This document shows, piece by piece, positions 27,333-37,139 of a stretch of DNA of 64,000 bases. The stretch lies in assembly GCF_044335535.1 (NCBI RefSeq), contig NZ_JBIQVZ010000009.1:76706-140705 (forward strand), read 5' to 3'. The DNA comes from Mariniflexile sp044335535. Its GTDB lineage: Bacteria > Bacteroidota > Bacteroidia > Flavobacteriales > Flavobacteriaceae. The notes under the pieces were generated by a model. It searched no databases. It saw nothing but the letters and a program-made list of their open reading frames with translations, and was not told the DNA's origin. A program made the translations under genes and the position numbers. Each line of letters starts with the position of its first letter. Within the stretch, counting starts at the first letter, position 1.

Positions 27333-27492
27333 GAACTCATTTAAAGTTTTTGAAATTAAGCGAAAATTAGGGGATTTTAGTTCTGTTGAAGGCTTTTTTG
27401 AGTTGCATAGCAGCGCTACGGAAGGAAGAAAAGGCAAAAACGGAGCTGAAATCAGCAGTTTTTTAGCAAATTGAAAAACTTTAAATGAGTTC
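27333..27492. mobile_element. MITE-like element M2
   Basis: 160 bp with perfect 19-bp inverted ends GAACTCATTTAAAGTTTTT and a 3-bp ATA on both sides that may be a target duplication. It lies between two divergent glycosyltransferase genes and has no coding capacity. Single copy in this window. Confidence 0.75.
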
Positions 27493-27599
27493 ATAAATTG
27501 GAATTTAATATAAATAGAAAGAAGATAAAAAAATAAACGTTTATTTTTGATAAAAATTATTGTGGCGACCATATGTTTATATAGCAATTGAATGTTAAT

Positions 27600-28691
27600 A
27601 TGAATAAAAAGAAGATACTGATAGTAGCAAAAAGTTTAAGTGAAGGAGGCGCAGAGCGTGCTGCCGCAGTTTTGTCTTTAATGCTTAAAAACTATGATTT
27701 TGATGTTTCTATTATTATTTTAGACAATAAGGTGAGTTATGATTTTAATGGATCGTGTATTGTTCTTAACAAACAAGGTTTAAAAAAAAACTTTAAAACA
27801 AGAATCGACTTTTTTATAAACTTTAGGAATCATGTAAAAAATAACCATTACGATTATGTCATAGACTTTAGAACAAGAAATTTTTTTATAAGAGAATTGT
27901 TAATACTTACGTTCATATATAAAAATATAAAAAGCAAAATTTTCACAATACATCTGCCAAAGCTATCTATATACATTCCTAAACCATATTTTCTATTTAA
28001 AAAAACATATTCAAGAGCATTAAAAATTGTTGTGGTTTCCAATGAAATCCAGCAACTTTTAAAAGAAAAGTTATCGTTAAATAACACAACGTTAATTTAT
28101 AATGCCATAGATATAAATAAAATAATGAAGCTAAAAAGTGAGGCTATTATCGAGAAAGGTAAATTTGTTTTGGTAGTTGGAAGAATGAACGATGGCATTA
28201 AGCAAATAGATAGGTTAATAGATATCTATTCTGAAACTAATTTAAAGCAAAACAATATTAAATTGTTTGTTATGGGAAATGGTGATTTAACAAATAGTAT
28301 TAAAACCAGCGTTCAGGAAAGAGGATTAAGCAATGATGTACATTTTTTGTCATTTCAAGAAAACCCTTATAAATATATGAGTAAAGCCAAGTTTTTGGTT
28401 TTATGCAGTAAAATTGAAGGATTTCCGTATGTGATATTAGAGTCTTTGGCCTGTGCCACACCGGTTATATCGTTTGATTGTAGAACGGGCCCTAGGGAAG
28501 TCATTGTAAATGAATTTAATGGATTGTTAGTAGAAGACCAAAATTTTGTAGCACTCACTAAAGCCATAAATAAATTTATAACAAATCCAGAACTATACGA
28601 TTTTTGTAAAAATAATACATTAAAAAGTGTTGAAAAATATGATACAAAAATAATAGCCAAAGATTGGATTCGTGTTTTAGAGACTGTTTAA
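27600..28691 (+). CDS. Glycosyltransferase family 4, copy 1
   Basis: A TTG at 27588 lies in frame, but the ATG at 27600 (MNKKKILIVAKSLSEGGAERAA) gives the usual GT4 start. GT-B fold: GGAERAA near residue 17 and the donor-site E-x7-E block EGFPYVILESLACATPVIS near 275. It is clearly paralogous to the gene at 29085 (shared PYKYM, EGFP, TGP-E motifs). The two are separated by an M1 element. Confidence 0.9.
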   Translation: MNKKKILIVAKSLSEGGAERAAAVLSLMLKNYDFDVSIIILDNKVSYDFNGSCIVLNKQGLKKNFKTRIDFFINFRNHVKNNHYDYVIDFRTRNFFIRELLILTFIYKNIKSKIFTIHLPKLSIYIPKPYFLFKKTYSRALKIVVVSNEIQQLLKEKLSLNNTTLIYNAIDINKIMKLKSEAIIEKGKFVLVVGRMNDGIKQIDRLIDIYSETNLKQNNIKLFVMGNGDLTNSIKTSVQERGLSNDVHFLSFQENPYKYMSKAKFLVLCSKIEGFPYVILESLACATPVISFDCRTGPREVIVNEFNGLLVEDQNFVALTKAINKFITNPELYDFCKNNTLKSVEKYDTKIIAKDWIRVLETV

Positions 28692-28763
28692 ACTTTGTTT
28701 CATGAATGTTTATAGGGTATTTTTTTGTCAGGCGAAAGTGTTTTGAGATTCATAGCCATAGTT

Positions 28764-28920
28764 CAATGTCATTAAGTTAAGCATGATTATTCTAAATTGT
28801 CACATTGAGCCTTTCGTCTTCGCTCAAGATAAACTAAAGTCGAAATGCTTAACAGAAAAGGGATTGAAAAGGGTTTCGACTGCGCTCAACCTGACACCTT
28901 CCCTTAACTCAATGACATTG
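28764..28920. mobile_element. MITE-like element M1, copy B
   Basis: 157 bp, CAATGTCATTAAGTTAAG at the left; the right end is its complement with one mismatch. It sits in the 393-bp gap between two GT4 genes, which otherwise holds no gene. Internal GTTTCGACTGCGCTCAACCTGAC block in the opposite orientation to copy A. Confidence 0.82.
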
Positions 28921-29084
28921 GGCCATATATGGACCGAAAAATAGCTGAAGTATGGTGGAAAAAGGCACATAAAAGAGACAAAGGATAAAACTTAAACAGT
29001 CTCTTAGAATTAGCGGATTAATTTTAATTGGTTTAAAAACAAAATTACTTTATATATTTCTATACTTTTTGTGATATTTGAATA

Positions 29085-30176
29085 ATGAAATCCAAGAAAA
29101 TTGCTATTATTACGCCTTCAGCAGGAAACGGAGGTGCAGAAAAAGCTTCAACGCTACTTTCCTTAATGCTTGAAAAACTAAACTTTGAAGTTCACTTTAT
29201 AGCAGCGTATCCAATTAAAGATTTTAATGTTGGAGGTGAATTTTATAGCCTCAACATATCAAAGTCTTCATCTTTCAATGTATTTCAACAGTTTATTGGC
29301 TTTATAAAACTAAGAAAATATTTAAGAGAGCATGATTTCGATTTTATTATAGACTTTAGGTCAAGACGAAGATTTCTAGTCGAATATGTTTTTTCATATC
29401 TTGTTGTTCCCAAATTCGAGAAAATGATTTATACATTTCATTTACCTTTAATGTCTAAATACATACCAAAACCATGGTGCTTATTTAGGGGTATTTACAA
29501 TAGTTCAAAAAAAAATGTTTGTGTATCACAAGGCATTATGCAAAAGGCCAATAAAATAGGTTTAAATAATACTCAGGTAATTTTAAACCCAATAGACTTT
29601 AATTTTATAGATAGCCAAATTAACTCTGATGAAATTTACGATTTTGAATTTATTATTGGAGTTGGCAGAATGGATGATAACATTAAACAGTTCGATCATT
29701 TAATGGAAGCCTATTCTAATTCTGTTCTTCCAGAAAAAAATATCCATTTATTAATTTTAGGAAAAGGTAAGTACGAATCAACGCTTAATGATGTTAAAAA
29801 TGGTCTTTTGCATTGTGATAAAATACACTTTGTTGGGTTTCAGGAAAACCCGTATAAGTACATGAATCAGGCATTGTTTTTTGTTTTGTCAAGTAAGTTT
29901 GAAGGATTTCCGTTGGTGGTTTTAGAAGCTTTAGCATGCGGAACTCCTGTAATTTCTTATGATTGTCCAACAGGACCAAACGAGATAATTAAAAACAGAG
30001 AAAATGGATTATTGGTAACGCCTCAAGACAAAGAAAAATTAACAGATGCAATTAACCTGTTTGTAGAAAATCAATCGTTATATAAACATTGTAAAAATAA
30101 CAGTAAAAAATCGGTAGAATATTTATCGATGGATAACATTGGGAAACAATGGCAATCCTTAATTGAAAGTGACTAA
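29085..30176 (+). CDS. Glycosyltransferase family 4, copy 2
   Basis: 363 residues, GT-B fold: GGAEKAS near residue 17, GVGRMDDNIKQFDHLM near 193, FVGFQENPYKYMNQA near 250, and EGFPLVVLEALACGTPVIS near 271. It is very similar in layout to the preceding GT4, suggesting gene duplication within the locus. Its stop is 4 bp from the convergent ftsE gene end. Confidence 0.9.
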   Translation: MKSKKIAIITPSAGNGGAEKASTLLSLMLEKLNFEVHFIAAYPIKDFNVGGEFYSLNISKSSSFNVFQQFIGFIKLRKYLREHDFDFIIDFRSRRRFLVEYVFSYLVVPKFEKMIYTFHLPLMSKYIPKPWCLFRGIYNSSKKNVCVSQGIMQKANKIGLNNTQVILNPIDFNFIDSQINSDEIYDFEFIIGVGRMDDNIKQFDHLMEAYSNSVLPEKNIHLLILGKGKYESTLNDVKNGLLHCDKIHFVGFQENPYKYMNQALFFVLSSKFEGFPLVVLEALACGTPVISYDCPTGPNEIIKNRENGLLVTPQDKEKLTDAINLFVENQSLYKHCKNNSKKSVEYLSMDNIGKQWQSLIESD

Positions 30177-30180
30177 GCGT

Positions 30181-30864
30181 TTACCCCTTTCTCTGCACCA
30201 CTTCAAAAACCTGACTTTCTTCACACTTGAGCGTTTTACTAGGATATTTTAAAAGCAAAGCATAATCGTGGGTCGCCATTAAAATAGTATTGCCATTTTT
30301 ATTGATTTCCTGTAAAACCTCCATAACTTCTATGCTGGTTTGTGGGTCTAGGTTTCCGGTAGGTTCATCGGCAAGGATAAGTTCGGGGTTATTAAGTAAG
30401 GCTCTGGCGATAGCGACACGTTGTTGCTCGCCACCCGAAAGCTCGTGCGGATATTTAAAGCCTTTGGTTTTCATGTCTACTTTACTTAAAACTTCTTCTA
30501 CGCGTTTATTCATTTCGTTTTTGTCCTTCCAACCGGTTGCTCTTAAAACAAATAGTAAATTTTCGTTTATAGTGCTGTCCGATAGTAATTTGAAATCTTG
30601 AAAAACAACGCCCAATTTACGTCTTAAGTAAGGAATATCATTTTCTTTCAACGTTTTTAAATCAAAATCCACAATATGTCCTTCGCCTTCGGTTAAAGGT
30701 AAATCACCGTAAAGTGTTTTCATAAAACTACTTTTTCCGGTACCCGTTTTTCCAATTAAATATACGAATTCACCTTTGTTAATTTCAACATTCACCTTAG
30801 AAAGCACCAAGCTATCACCTTGATATATAGATACATTTTTTAATTGTAGAATAGGATTTGACAT
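30181..30864 (-). CDS. ftsE: Cell-division ABC ATPase FtsE
   Basis: 227-residue ABC ATPase: Walker A GKTGTGKSS (38-46), signature LSGGEQQRVAIARAL (about 142-156), Walker B LILADEPTGNLDP (about 163), and the H-loop THDY (about 197). The RRKLGVVFQDFKLL block is typical of FtsE, which with FtsX governs peptidoglycan hydrolase activation at the septum. FtsX is not adjacent. Confidence 0.86.
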   Translation of the reverse strand: MSNPILQLKNVSIYQGDSLVLSKVNVEINKGEFVYLIGKTGTGKSSFMKTLYGDLPLTEGEGHIVDFDLKTLKENDIPYLRRKLGVVFQDFKLLSDSTINENLLFVLRATGWKDKNEMNKRVEEVLSKVDMKTKGFKYPHELSGGEQQRVAIARALLNNPELILADEPTGNLDPQTSIEVMEVLQEINKNGNTILMATHDYALLLKYPSKTLKCEESQVFEVVQRKG

Positions 30865-30904
30865 ATGTAAAGTATATTTTGTGATGTAAAAGTATTATAT
30901 AAAA

Positions 30905-31100
30905 GTTGAAAGTTGAAAGTTAAAAGTAAAAAGTTTCAAAGTTTCAAAGTTACAGAGATTTAAAGATGCAGAGTTGCTGAGTTGTTATGGCTCAAAAAGA
31001 AATCTGTTACTTCAGCATCTGTGTTTGGATTAAATTCCACTGCAACTACACTGACTGAACACTGAACACTGCAAACTGATTACTGCTAACTGAAAACTGC
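30905..31100. repeat. Composite heptamer/octamer repeat with conserved core, copy 1 (reverse orientation)
   Basis: GTTTCAAA-type octamers (30905-30955), a unique core (about 30975-31050), then CACTGAA-type heptamers (31055-31100). Its reverse complement matches 39370-39640, including the core CAGTGGAATTTAATC and TTTCTTTTTGAGCCATAACA. It fills most of the gap between ftsE and the TPR gene. Confidence 0.8.
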
Positions 31101-31191
31101 AATGTCTCCTTCTTCGGTCTTCGGTCATTGGCCTTCCTCCTTTCATTTTTTTCAACTTTTAATAAGTCGGTTTATAATTATAGCACGATTG

Positions 31192-31224
31192 TTGCGTTAT
31201 AAGATTTGTATTGAATTATCTTTG
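31192..31224 (+). promoter_or_regulatory. Promoter of the TPR gene
   Basis: TTG (31192-31194), 22-nt spacer, TATCTTTG (31217-31224), fitting the Bacteroidota consensus. The start codon is at 31251, leaving a leader of about 20 nt. Confidence 0.72.
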
Positions 31225-31250
31225 GGTTTAAATTAAAAAACGAATCGTTA

Positions 31251-34200
31251 ATGACTATAAAAAACAGTGTTTCCCTTTTGGTTGCCATAAGTTTTAGTTT
31301 TCAAATATGGGCGCAACAATCTGCCACTTATACAAGCAATTTGGTAGAGTATCAAAAAGCTTTGTCACTTTATAATAACCAACAATATCTTGCAGCACAA
31401 TCCTTATTTGGAAGTGTGAAAAAGGACACTAAAGAAACGGTTTTGTTGTCCGATTGTGCCTATTATATCGCCAACTGTGCCGTACGTTTAAATCAGCAAA
31501 ATGCAGATCAATTGGTAGAGGATTTTGTAAAGGACTACCCAACAAGTACCAAGCGCAATACCGCCTATGTTGATGTAGCCGATTATTATTTTACCAACGG
31601 AAAATTTGCCTATGCCAGAAAGTGGTATGATAAAGTTGATGAAAACGCACTGGGAAGAAATGAAAAAGAAAAGTTTTATTTCAACAATGGCTATTCAGCA
31701 TTTTCAAGTAAACAATATAAAGAAGCAAAGCAGTATTTAACACGCGTTGAAAACTCTAAAGAATACGGGTCGCAAGCTAAATATTACATTGGTTTTATGG
31801 CTTATGAAGGTGATGATTACGAGAATGCCAATAAGTATTTTGAACAAGTAAGCGACCAAGAACAGTATAAAGAGAAGTTATCATATTATCAAGCAGACCT
31901 AAATTTTAAATTAGGGAATTTTGAAAAAGCCATTCAACTGGCAAAAGATAAATTGAAGAGTAGCGATAAAAATGAGGTATCGGAACTGTCAAAAATTATT
32001 GGCGAAAGCTATTTTAACTTAAAACAATATGCCGAAGCCATTCCGTATTTGGAAGCTTACAAAGGCAAAAACGGAAAATGGAGTAACACCGATTTTTATC
32101 AATTAGGATATGCCCATTATAAACAAGGCGATTACGAAAAAGCCATTTCGGAATTCAATAAAATAATAGGAGGCACCAATTCCATTGCCCAAAACGCCTA
32201 TTACCATTTAGGTGAAAGCTATATCAAATTAAACAAAAAGCAGGAAGCCTTAAATGCATTTAAAAATGCTTCCGAAATGGATTTCGATTTAAAGATCCAG
32301 GAAGATGCTTGGTTAAACTACGCAAAAATCAGTTATGACATAGGGAATCCATATCAATCGGCACCACAAGTTTTAGCAGGTTATTTAGACAAATATCCTA
32401 AAACAACTTATAAAGAAGAAATTGAAACCTTGTTGATTGATTCGTATATCACCTCTAAAAACTACAAAGAAGCCCTTAAATTATTGGAAGGAAAAAAGAG
32501 CTTCGAGAATAAAGTAGCGTATCAAAAAGTAGCATTTTACAGAGGTTTGGAATTGTATAATGAAGGCAATTATTTAGAAGCCAAACATCTTTTTGAAGCA
32601 TCTTTAAAAGAACCACGTGATGCTAGTTTTACAGCAAGAGCAACTTTTTGGAAAGCAGAAACCGATTATAATTTAGCCAACTATGATACAGCTTTAATCA
32701 GCTTTAAACAATTTCAGCAACAATCGACTGCGACAGCAACACCAGAATATAAAAACATAGATTATAATTTAGCTTACACCTATTTTAAGCTGAAAAACTA
32801 CTCACAAACCGCCCAGTATTTCAACCAATTTATAGCATCAAATAAAGGAACAGATAATGTCAGGTTGAATGATGCGTATCTTCGTTTAGGCGATGCCTAT
32901 TTTGTGTCAAGCGACTATAAAAATGCCATCAATGCTTATGAAAATGCTATTAAATTAAGTGCTAACGATGCCGATTATGCCTTTTTTCAAAAAGCCATAA
33001 GTGTAGGTTATGTGGGGCAAGAGTCTAAAAAAATAAAAGAATTAGAGCAGTTTATTACAGAATATCCAAAATCAAAACTGCGCGATGATGCCATGTACGA
33101 ACTTGGTAATACCTACGTAAAAGCTGGTGATACCGATAAGGCGATACAGGTTTACAACCGTCTGAATTCAGAATACAAAATGAGTTCGTTTGTGCCAAAA
33201 GCCTTATTGCGTCAAGGTTTGGTATACTATAATGGTAGTAAAAACGATCAAGCATTAAGTAAATTCAAACAAGTAGCAAGCGATTACCCAGAAACACCGG
33301 AAGCGGTACAAGCGGTAGCAACAGCACGATTAATTTATATTGATTTAGGCCGTGTTAATGAATACGCCAGTTGGGTAAAAACCTTAAAATATGTGGAGGT
33401 AACCGATGCCGATTTAGACAACGCCACTTACGAAGCTGCCGAAAAGCAGTATTTAGAAAACAACACCGATAGAGCCATTACGCAATTTAACGGTTATATA
33501 AACCAATTCCCTAACGGTTTACATGCATTACAGGCGCATTTTTACATCGCTCAAATGTATTATAAAAAAGGATTGATGGACAATGCAGCACCTCATTATA
33601 GATATGTGGTTGATACGTCAAGAAGCGAGTTTACAGAAGAAGCATTGTCTCGATTATCGCAATTTTATTTAGAAAGCAAAAGCTGGAACAAAGCCATGCC
33701 GTTATTGGAGCGTTTGGAAGATGAAGCCAACTTTCCACAGAATGTGGTATTTGCACAATCAAACTTAATGAAAGCAAATTATCAATTGGAAAATTACGAC
33801 ACAGCAGTTGCTTATGCTGAAAAAGTGTTGGCTAATTCAACAATTGATAACAAAATTAAAGCCGATGCGAATGTTATCATAGCCCGTTCTGCCATAAAAA
33901 CAGGCAATGAAACCAAAGCAAAAGTAGCCTATGCAAAAGTAGAAACGGTTGCAACAGGCGAAACAGCAGCCGAAGCGTTGTACTATAACGCATACTTTAA
34001 AAACAAAGAAGCCAATTATGAAGCTTCAAATACAGCGGTTCAAAAATTAGCAAAAGATTTTTCGGGTTATAAATATTATAGTGCCAAAGGATTGGTGCTT
34101 ATGGCAAAGAATTTTTATGCTTTAGAAGATGCCTTTCAAGCCACTTATATTTTAGAAAGTGTGATTCAAAATTTCACGGAGTTTAATGACGTGGTTACGG

Positions 34201-34277
34201 AAGCAAAAGCAGAGTTAAGTAAAATTAAAGCAGAAGAAGCAAAGACCAACTCGTCCATTCAAGCGGGAGGTAATTAG
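31251..34277 (+). CDS. Secreted multi-TPR protein
   Basis: Signal peptide (1-21, ending IWAQ), then almost continuous tetratricopeptide repeats to about residue 990 (recurring Y-x-x-A-x-x-Y/F-x-x-x pairs, for example YEKAISEFNKIIGG and YKNAINAYENAIKLS). 1008 residues. Periplasmic or outer-membrane scaffold is likely. The outer-membrane barrel gene follows after 175 bp of heptamer repeats; a TPR/barrel pair may form one envelope complex, which is inference. Confidence 0.88.
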   Translation: MTIKNSVSLLVAISFSFQIWAQQSATYTSNLVEYQKALSLYNNQQYLAAQSLFGSVKKDTKETVLLSDCAYYIANCAVRLNQQNADQLVEDFVKDYPTSTKRNTAYVDVADYYFTNGKFAYARKWYDKVDENALGRNEKEKFYFNNGYSAFSSKQYKEAKQYLTRVENSKEYGSQAKYYIGFMAYEGDDYENANKYFEQVSDQEQYKEKLSYYQADLNFKLGNFEKAIQLAKDKLKSSDKNEVSELSKIIGESYFNLKQYAEAIPYLEAYKGKNGKWSNTDFYQLGYAHYKQGDYEKAISEFNKIIGGTNSIAQNAYYHLGESYIKLNKKQEALNAFKNASEMDFDLKIQEDAWLNYAKISYDIGNPYQSAPQVLAGYLDKYPKTTYKEEIETLLIDSYITSKNYKEALKLLEGKKSFENKVAYQKVAFYRGLELYNEGNYLEAKHLFEASLKEPRDASFTARATFWKAETDYNLANYDTALISFKQFQQQSTATATPEYKNIDYNLAYTYFKLKNYSQTAQYFNQFIASNKGTDNVRLNDAYLRLGDAYFVSSDYKNAINAYENAIKLSANDADYAFFQKAISVGYVGQESKKIKELEQFITEYPKSKLRDDAMYELGNTYVKAGDTDKAIQVYNRLNSEYKMSSFVPKALLRQGLVYYNGSKNDQALSKFKQVASDYPETPEAVQAVATARLIYIDLGRVNEYASWVKTLKYVEVTDADLDNATYEAAEKQYLENNTDRAITQFNGYINQFPNGLHALQAHFYIAQMYYKKGLMDNAAPHYRYVVDTSRSEFTEEALSRLSQFYLESKSWNKAMPLLERLEDEANFPQNVVFAQSNLMKANYQLENYDTAVAYAEKVLANSTIDNKIKADANVIIARSAIKTGNETKAKVAYAKVETVATGETAAEALYYNAYFKNKEANYEASNTAVQKLAKDFSGYKYYSAKGLVLMAKNFYALEDAFQATYILESVIQNFTEFNDVVTEAKAELSKIKAEEAKTNSSIQAGGN

Positions 34278-34299
34278 GGTGTTGGTGAGTCGTGAAATG

Positions 34300-34445
34300 T
34301 GAATAGTGAAACGGGAAACGGGAATCGTCAATCGTCAATCAAAAATCGTTAATCGTTAATCGTGAGATGTGAAACGTGAAACGGGAATCGTCAATCAAAA
34401 ATCGTAAATCAAAAATCGTCAATCGTTAATCAAAAATCGTAAATA
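34300..34445. repeat. Heptanucleotide tandem array
   Basis: AATCGTC / AATCGTT / AATCAAA and GTGAAAC-type 7-nt units between the TPR and barrel genes. It reaches to within 8 bp of the next start codon. Confidence 0.85.
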
Positions 34446-34452
34446 AAAAAGT

Positions 34453-36180
34453 ATGCGTAAGCACATAAAAAAAATCATATTAGTCGTTTTTACACTTAGT
34501 GTAACTCTTGTGTTTTCACAAAAGAAAACCACCGATACAATTAATACTGGGGTTATTGATGTTGTAAAACCATATACACCAACCATATCGGATGCTTTTA
34601 AGGTAAAGGAAGTGCCATCGTTAAATGACGAAACGACCCAAGCAAAAAAGGAAATTAAATACAATATATTTTCATTCCCGGTAGCATCTACGTTTACACC
34701 AGCAAAGGGTAAAGCGGCGACTGTAGATAAAGCAAAACCTATCAAGTTATATGATAACTATGCGACATTGGGCGTTGGTACCTACACCACCATTTTAGGT
34801 GAAGTGTATTTAAACCATGCCATCAGCCGTACCGAAAGCGTGGGAGGTTATGTAAGCCACCATTCTTCTGGAGGAGGCATCGAAGGGTTGTCTTATGATG
34901 ATGATTTTTTAAATTCAAAAGCAAATGTGAACTACGCATCACGCTTACGGGATTTGGCATGGAATGTCGAAGGTGGGGTAGGCTACCAAAGATATAATTG
35001 GTATGGCGTTCCAGAGTCGCAACTGGCTGTGTCGCAAACCAATAATATTCAAGTTGACCATTCTTTTTTCAATGCCCATTTAGGTGGTGATGTGTCTTTT
35101 GAAGATACCTATATCAATTCCGCAAGTTTCCTGTTCAGACGTTTTGGTGATAACCAAGGTTCAGCAGAAAACAGGTTTACATTTAAAACAAAAGTAGATG
35201 TGCCTATCAACGATTTTGAACTAGCTACCGATGTGGTGATTGATTATTTAGGCGGAAGTTTTGATAGAGGTTATAATACCGTTGATGAATTGAATTACGG
35301 AAATATTCAAGTAGGTGTTTCGTCAACATACGAATTAAAGCAAGACGATTTAACCTTGAATTTAGGAGTGTCGTTGTTTTACATGAGAGACAATGAAGCA
35401 AATGACAGTAAAATTTATTTATATCCCAATGTAACGGGAACGTATAGATTGGTAAACGATGTACTGATTGCTTACGGAGGTATTCAAGGTGATTTAATTC
35501 AAAACTCGTATTATGGTTTTGCAAACGAAAATCCGTTTGTATCGCCAACGTTGTTTATCACCCCAACCGACCAACTGTATAATGCATATGTAGGTTTAAA
35601 AGGAAAAGTAACCAGCAATGTTAGTTATAACATTAGCGGACATTATTTAGCCGATAGAAGTAAGGCTTTATTTAGAAATAATGAAATCACCTTAACTACC
35701 CAAGATTATTCGTATGGCAACTCATTCGGTATTGTTTACGACAATGTGAAAACTTTAGGAGTTGCAGGAGAAATAAATGTAGATGTGAACAGAAACTTTA
35801 AATTGGCTTTAAAAGCAGAAACATTTAGTTATACAACCGATGATGAAGCCGAAGCATGGAACTTACCGGATTTTAAAGGCTCTTTGTTTTTAGATTATCA
35901 AATAAGCGAAAAATGGTTTGCTGGGGCTAATTTGTTTTATGTAGGCGAGCGTAAAGACCAATTATTTTTAAATGATGGGGCGACGGCTGCCTCACCATTG
36001 ACCATACCATTAGATAGTTATTTTGATGCCAATGCCCATGTAGGGTACCATGTAAACGACCAACTTTCCATATTTGCAAAAGCGAATAATATGGCGAATG
36101 AAGGGTATCATAAATGGCAAAACTTTCCGGTACAAAGCGCTCAGTTTTTAGCGGGTGCTACTTATAAATTTGATTTCTAA
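34453..36180 (+). CDS. Outer-membrane beta-barrel protein, TonB-receptor-like
   Basis: Signal peptide (1-22, ending VFSQ), a short periplasmic stretch (VKPYTPTISDAFKVKEVPSL), then a barrel made of many alternating aromatic/hydrophobic strands from about residue 95 to the C-terminal Phe (GATYKFDF). 575 residues without a recognisable plug domain. Such proteins in Flavobacteria are often labelled TonB-dependent receptor-like. Ligand unknown; probably functions with the upstream TPR protein. Confidence 0.8.
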   Translation: MRKHIKKIILVVFTLSVTLVFSQKKTTDTINTGVIDVVKPYTPTISDAFKVKEVPSLNDETTQAKKEIKYNIFSFPVASTFTPAKGKAATVDKAKPIKLYDNYATLGVGTYTTILGEVYLNHAISRTESVGGYVSHHSSGGGIEGLSYDDDFLNSKANVNYASRLRDLAWNVEGGVGYQRYNWYGVPESQLAVSQTNNIQVDHSFFNAHLGGDVSFEDTYINSASFLFRRFGDNQGSAENRFTFKTKVDVPINDFELATDVVIDYLGGSFDRGYNTVDELNYGNIQVGVSSTYELKQDDLTLNLGVSLFYMRDNEANDSKIYLYPNVTGTYRLVNDVLIAYGGIQGDLIQNSYYGFANENPFVSPTLFITPTDQLYNAYVGLKGKVTSNVSYNISGHYLADRSKALFRNNEITLTTQDYSYGNSFGIVYDNVKTLGVAGEINVDVNRNFKLALKAETFSYTTDDEAEAWNLPDFKGSLFLDYQISEKWFAGANLFYVGERKDQLFLNDGATAASPLTIPLDSYFDANAHVGYHVNDQLSIFAKANNMANEGYHKWQNFPVQSAQFLAGATYKFDF

Positions 36181-36200
36181 ATCCTCACGAAGGTGGGGAT
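36181..36200. repeat. Tetraloop hairpin repeat, copy 3
   Basis: ATCCTCAC-GAAG-GTGGGGAT, beginning at the base after the barrel stop codon. Stem differs from copy 1 but stays paired (one T-G pair). Likely terminator. Confidence 0.75.
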
Positions 36201-36236
36201 CTTATAGAATAATGCGATTTCTTATTTTGATGGATT

Positions 36237-37082
36237 ATGGAATTCAATAAAAGAAAATATTATCTTTTGAATTACATTTTTATTATTGGAATAATTTTGT
36301 TATTTGTCAATGATCATTTCTTTAAATGGGAATTTTCAAATTGGATTACAGGAAAGCTTTCTGATTTTGTGGGGTTGATGATTTTTCCTTTTTTCTTGAC
36401 TTTTTTATTTCCTAAAATGATTAAATGGAATGTGATTTTCACAGGAGTCTTTTTTATATTTTGGAAGTCGCCTTTATCACAGTCGTTTATCGATTTCTAT
36501 AATTCGATTTCTTTTATAGAAATAACTAGAGTAGTTGATTATTCTGATTATATAGCATTATCAATACTCCCCATTTCATATTATTCTTTAAAAAAAGTAC
36601 TGATTCTCAATAAACTTCATTTTGACAAAATCTCTATAAGCCCCATAATTATATTACTACCTTCAATAGTTGTATTTATGGCGACTTCACCACCATATTG
36701 GCATAGATTTACATATACAGATGGTAATCTTCGATTTTTTAGAAATAAAGTTAATTTAAAAATGAGTCAACAAGAGGTTTTAAAGAAATTGGAGCAGAAC
36801 AATATTAAAGCTTATATCGATACAAGTTTTAAAAACAATCCTTATGGAGATAATCATTTAAAAGAAATAGGCTTTTATAAAATAGACGAAATAATTATAG
36901 ATAAAAAAGATACAGTACGAGATTTAAAGTTCTCTCTAATTTCATTTAAAAAAAATAAAACTGAAGTGTATTTGAATTCTATTAATATTTCAGAAGATAT
37001 TAAAGAGGAAGATGTTAAAGATGAACTTAGAAAATATTATAAAAAGTTAATGAGAAAGTATATTATAGAAAGGATTAAGTGA
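36237..37082 (+). CDS. Membrane protein of unknown function
   Basis: 281 residues: four to five membrane segments in the first 150 residues (including the NDHFFKWEFSNWITGKLSDFVG loop between the first two), then a soluble mixed alpha/beta domain (155-281). The WITGKLSDF motif recurs in unnamed bacterial membrane proteins, but I cannot assign a function. It is flanked on both sides by tetraloop hairpins, consistent with a single-gene transcript. Confidence 0.65.
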   Translation: MEFNKRKYYLLNYIFIIGIILLFVNDHFFKWEFSNWITGKLSDFVGLMIFPFFLTFLFPKMIKWNVIFTGVFFIFWKSPLSQSFIDFYNSISFIEITRVVDYSDYIALSILPISYYSLKKVLILNKLHFDKISISPIIILLPSIVVFMATSPPYWHRFTYTDGNLRFFRNKVNLKMSQQEVLKKLEQNNIKAYIDTSFKNNPYGDNHLKEIGFYKIDEIIIDKKDTVRDLKFSLISFKKNKTEVYLNSINISEDIKEEDVKDELRKYYKKLMRKYIIERIK

Positions 37083-37094
37083 TATTTTTTTATA

Positions 37095-37114
37095 ATTCCT
37101 GCGAAAGCAGAAAT
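37095..37114. repeat. Tetraloop hairpin repeat, copy 4
   Basis: ATTCCTGC-GAAA-GCAGAAAT, one mismatch in the stem, between the membrane protein gene and the DUF1287 gene. Confidence 0.7.
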
Positions 37115-37139
37115 ATTTTCCACTGAAATTCATATTTAA

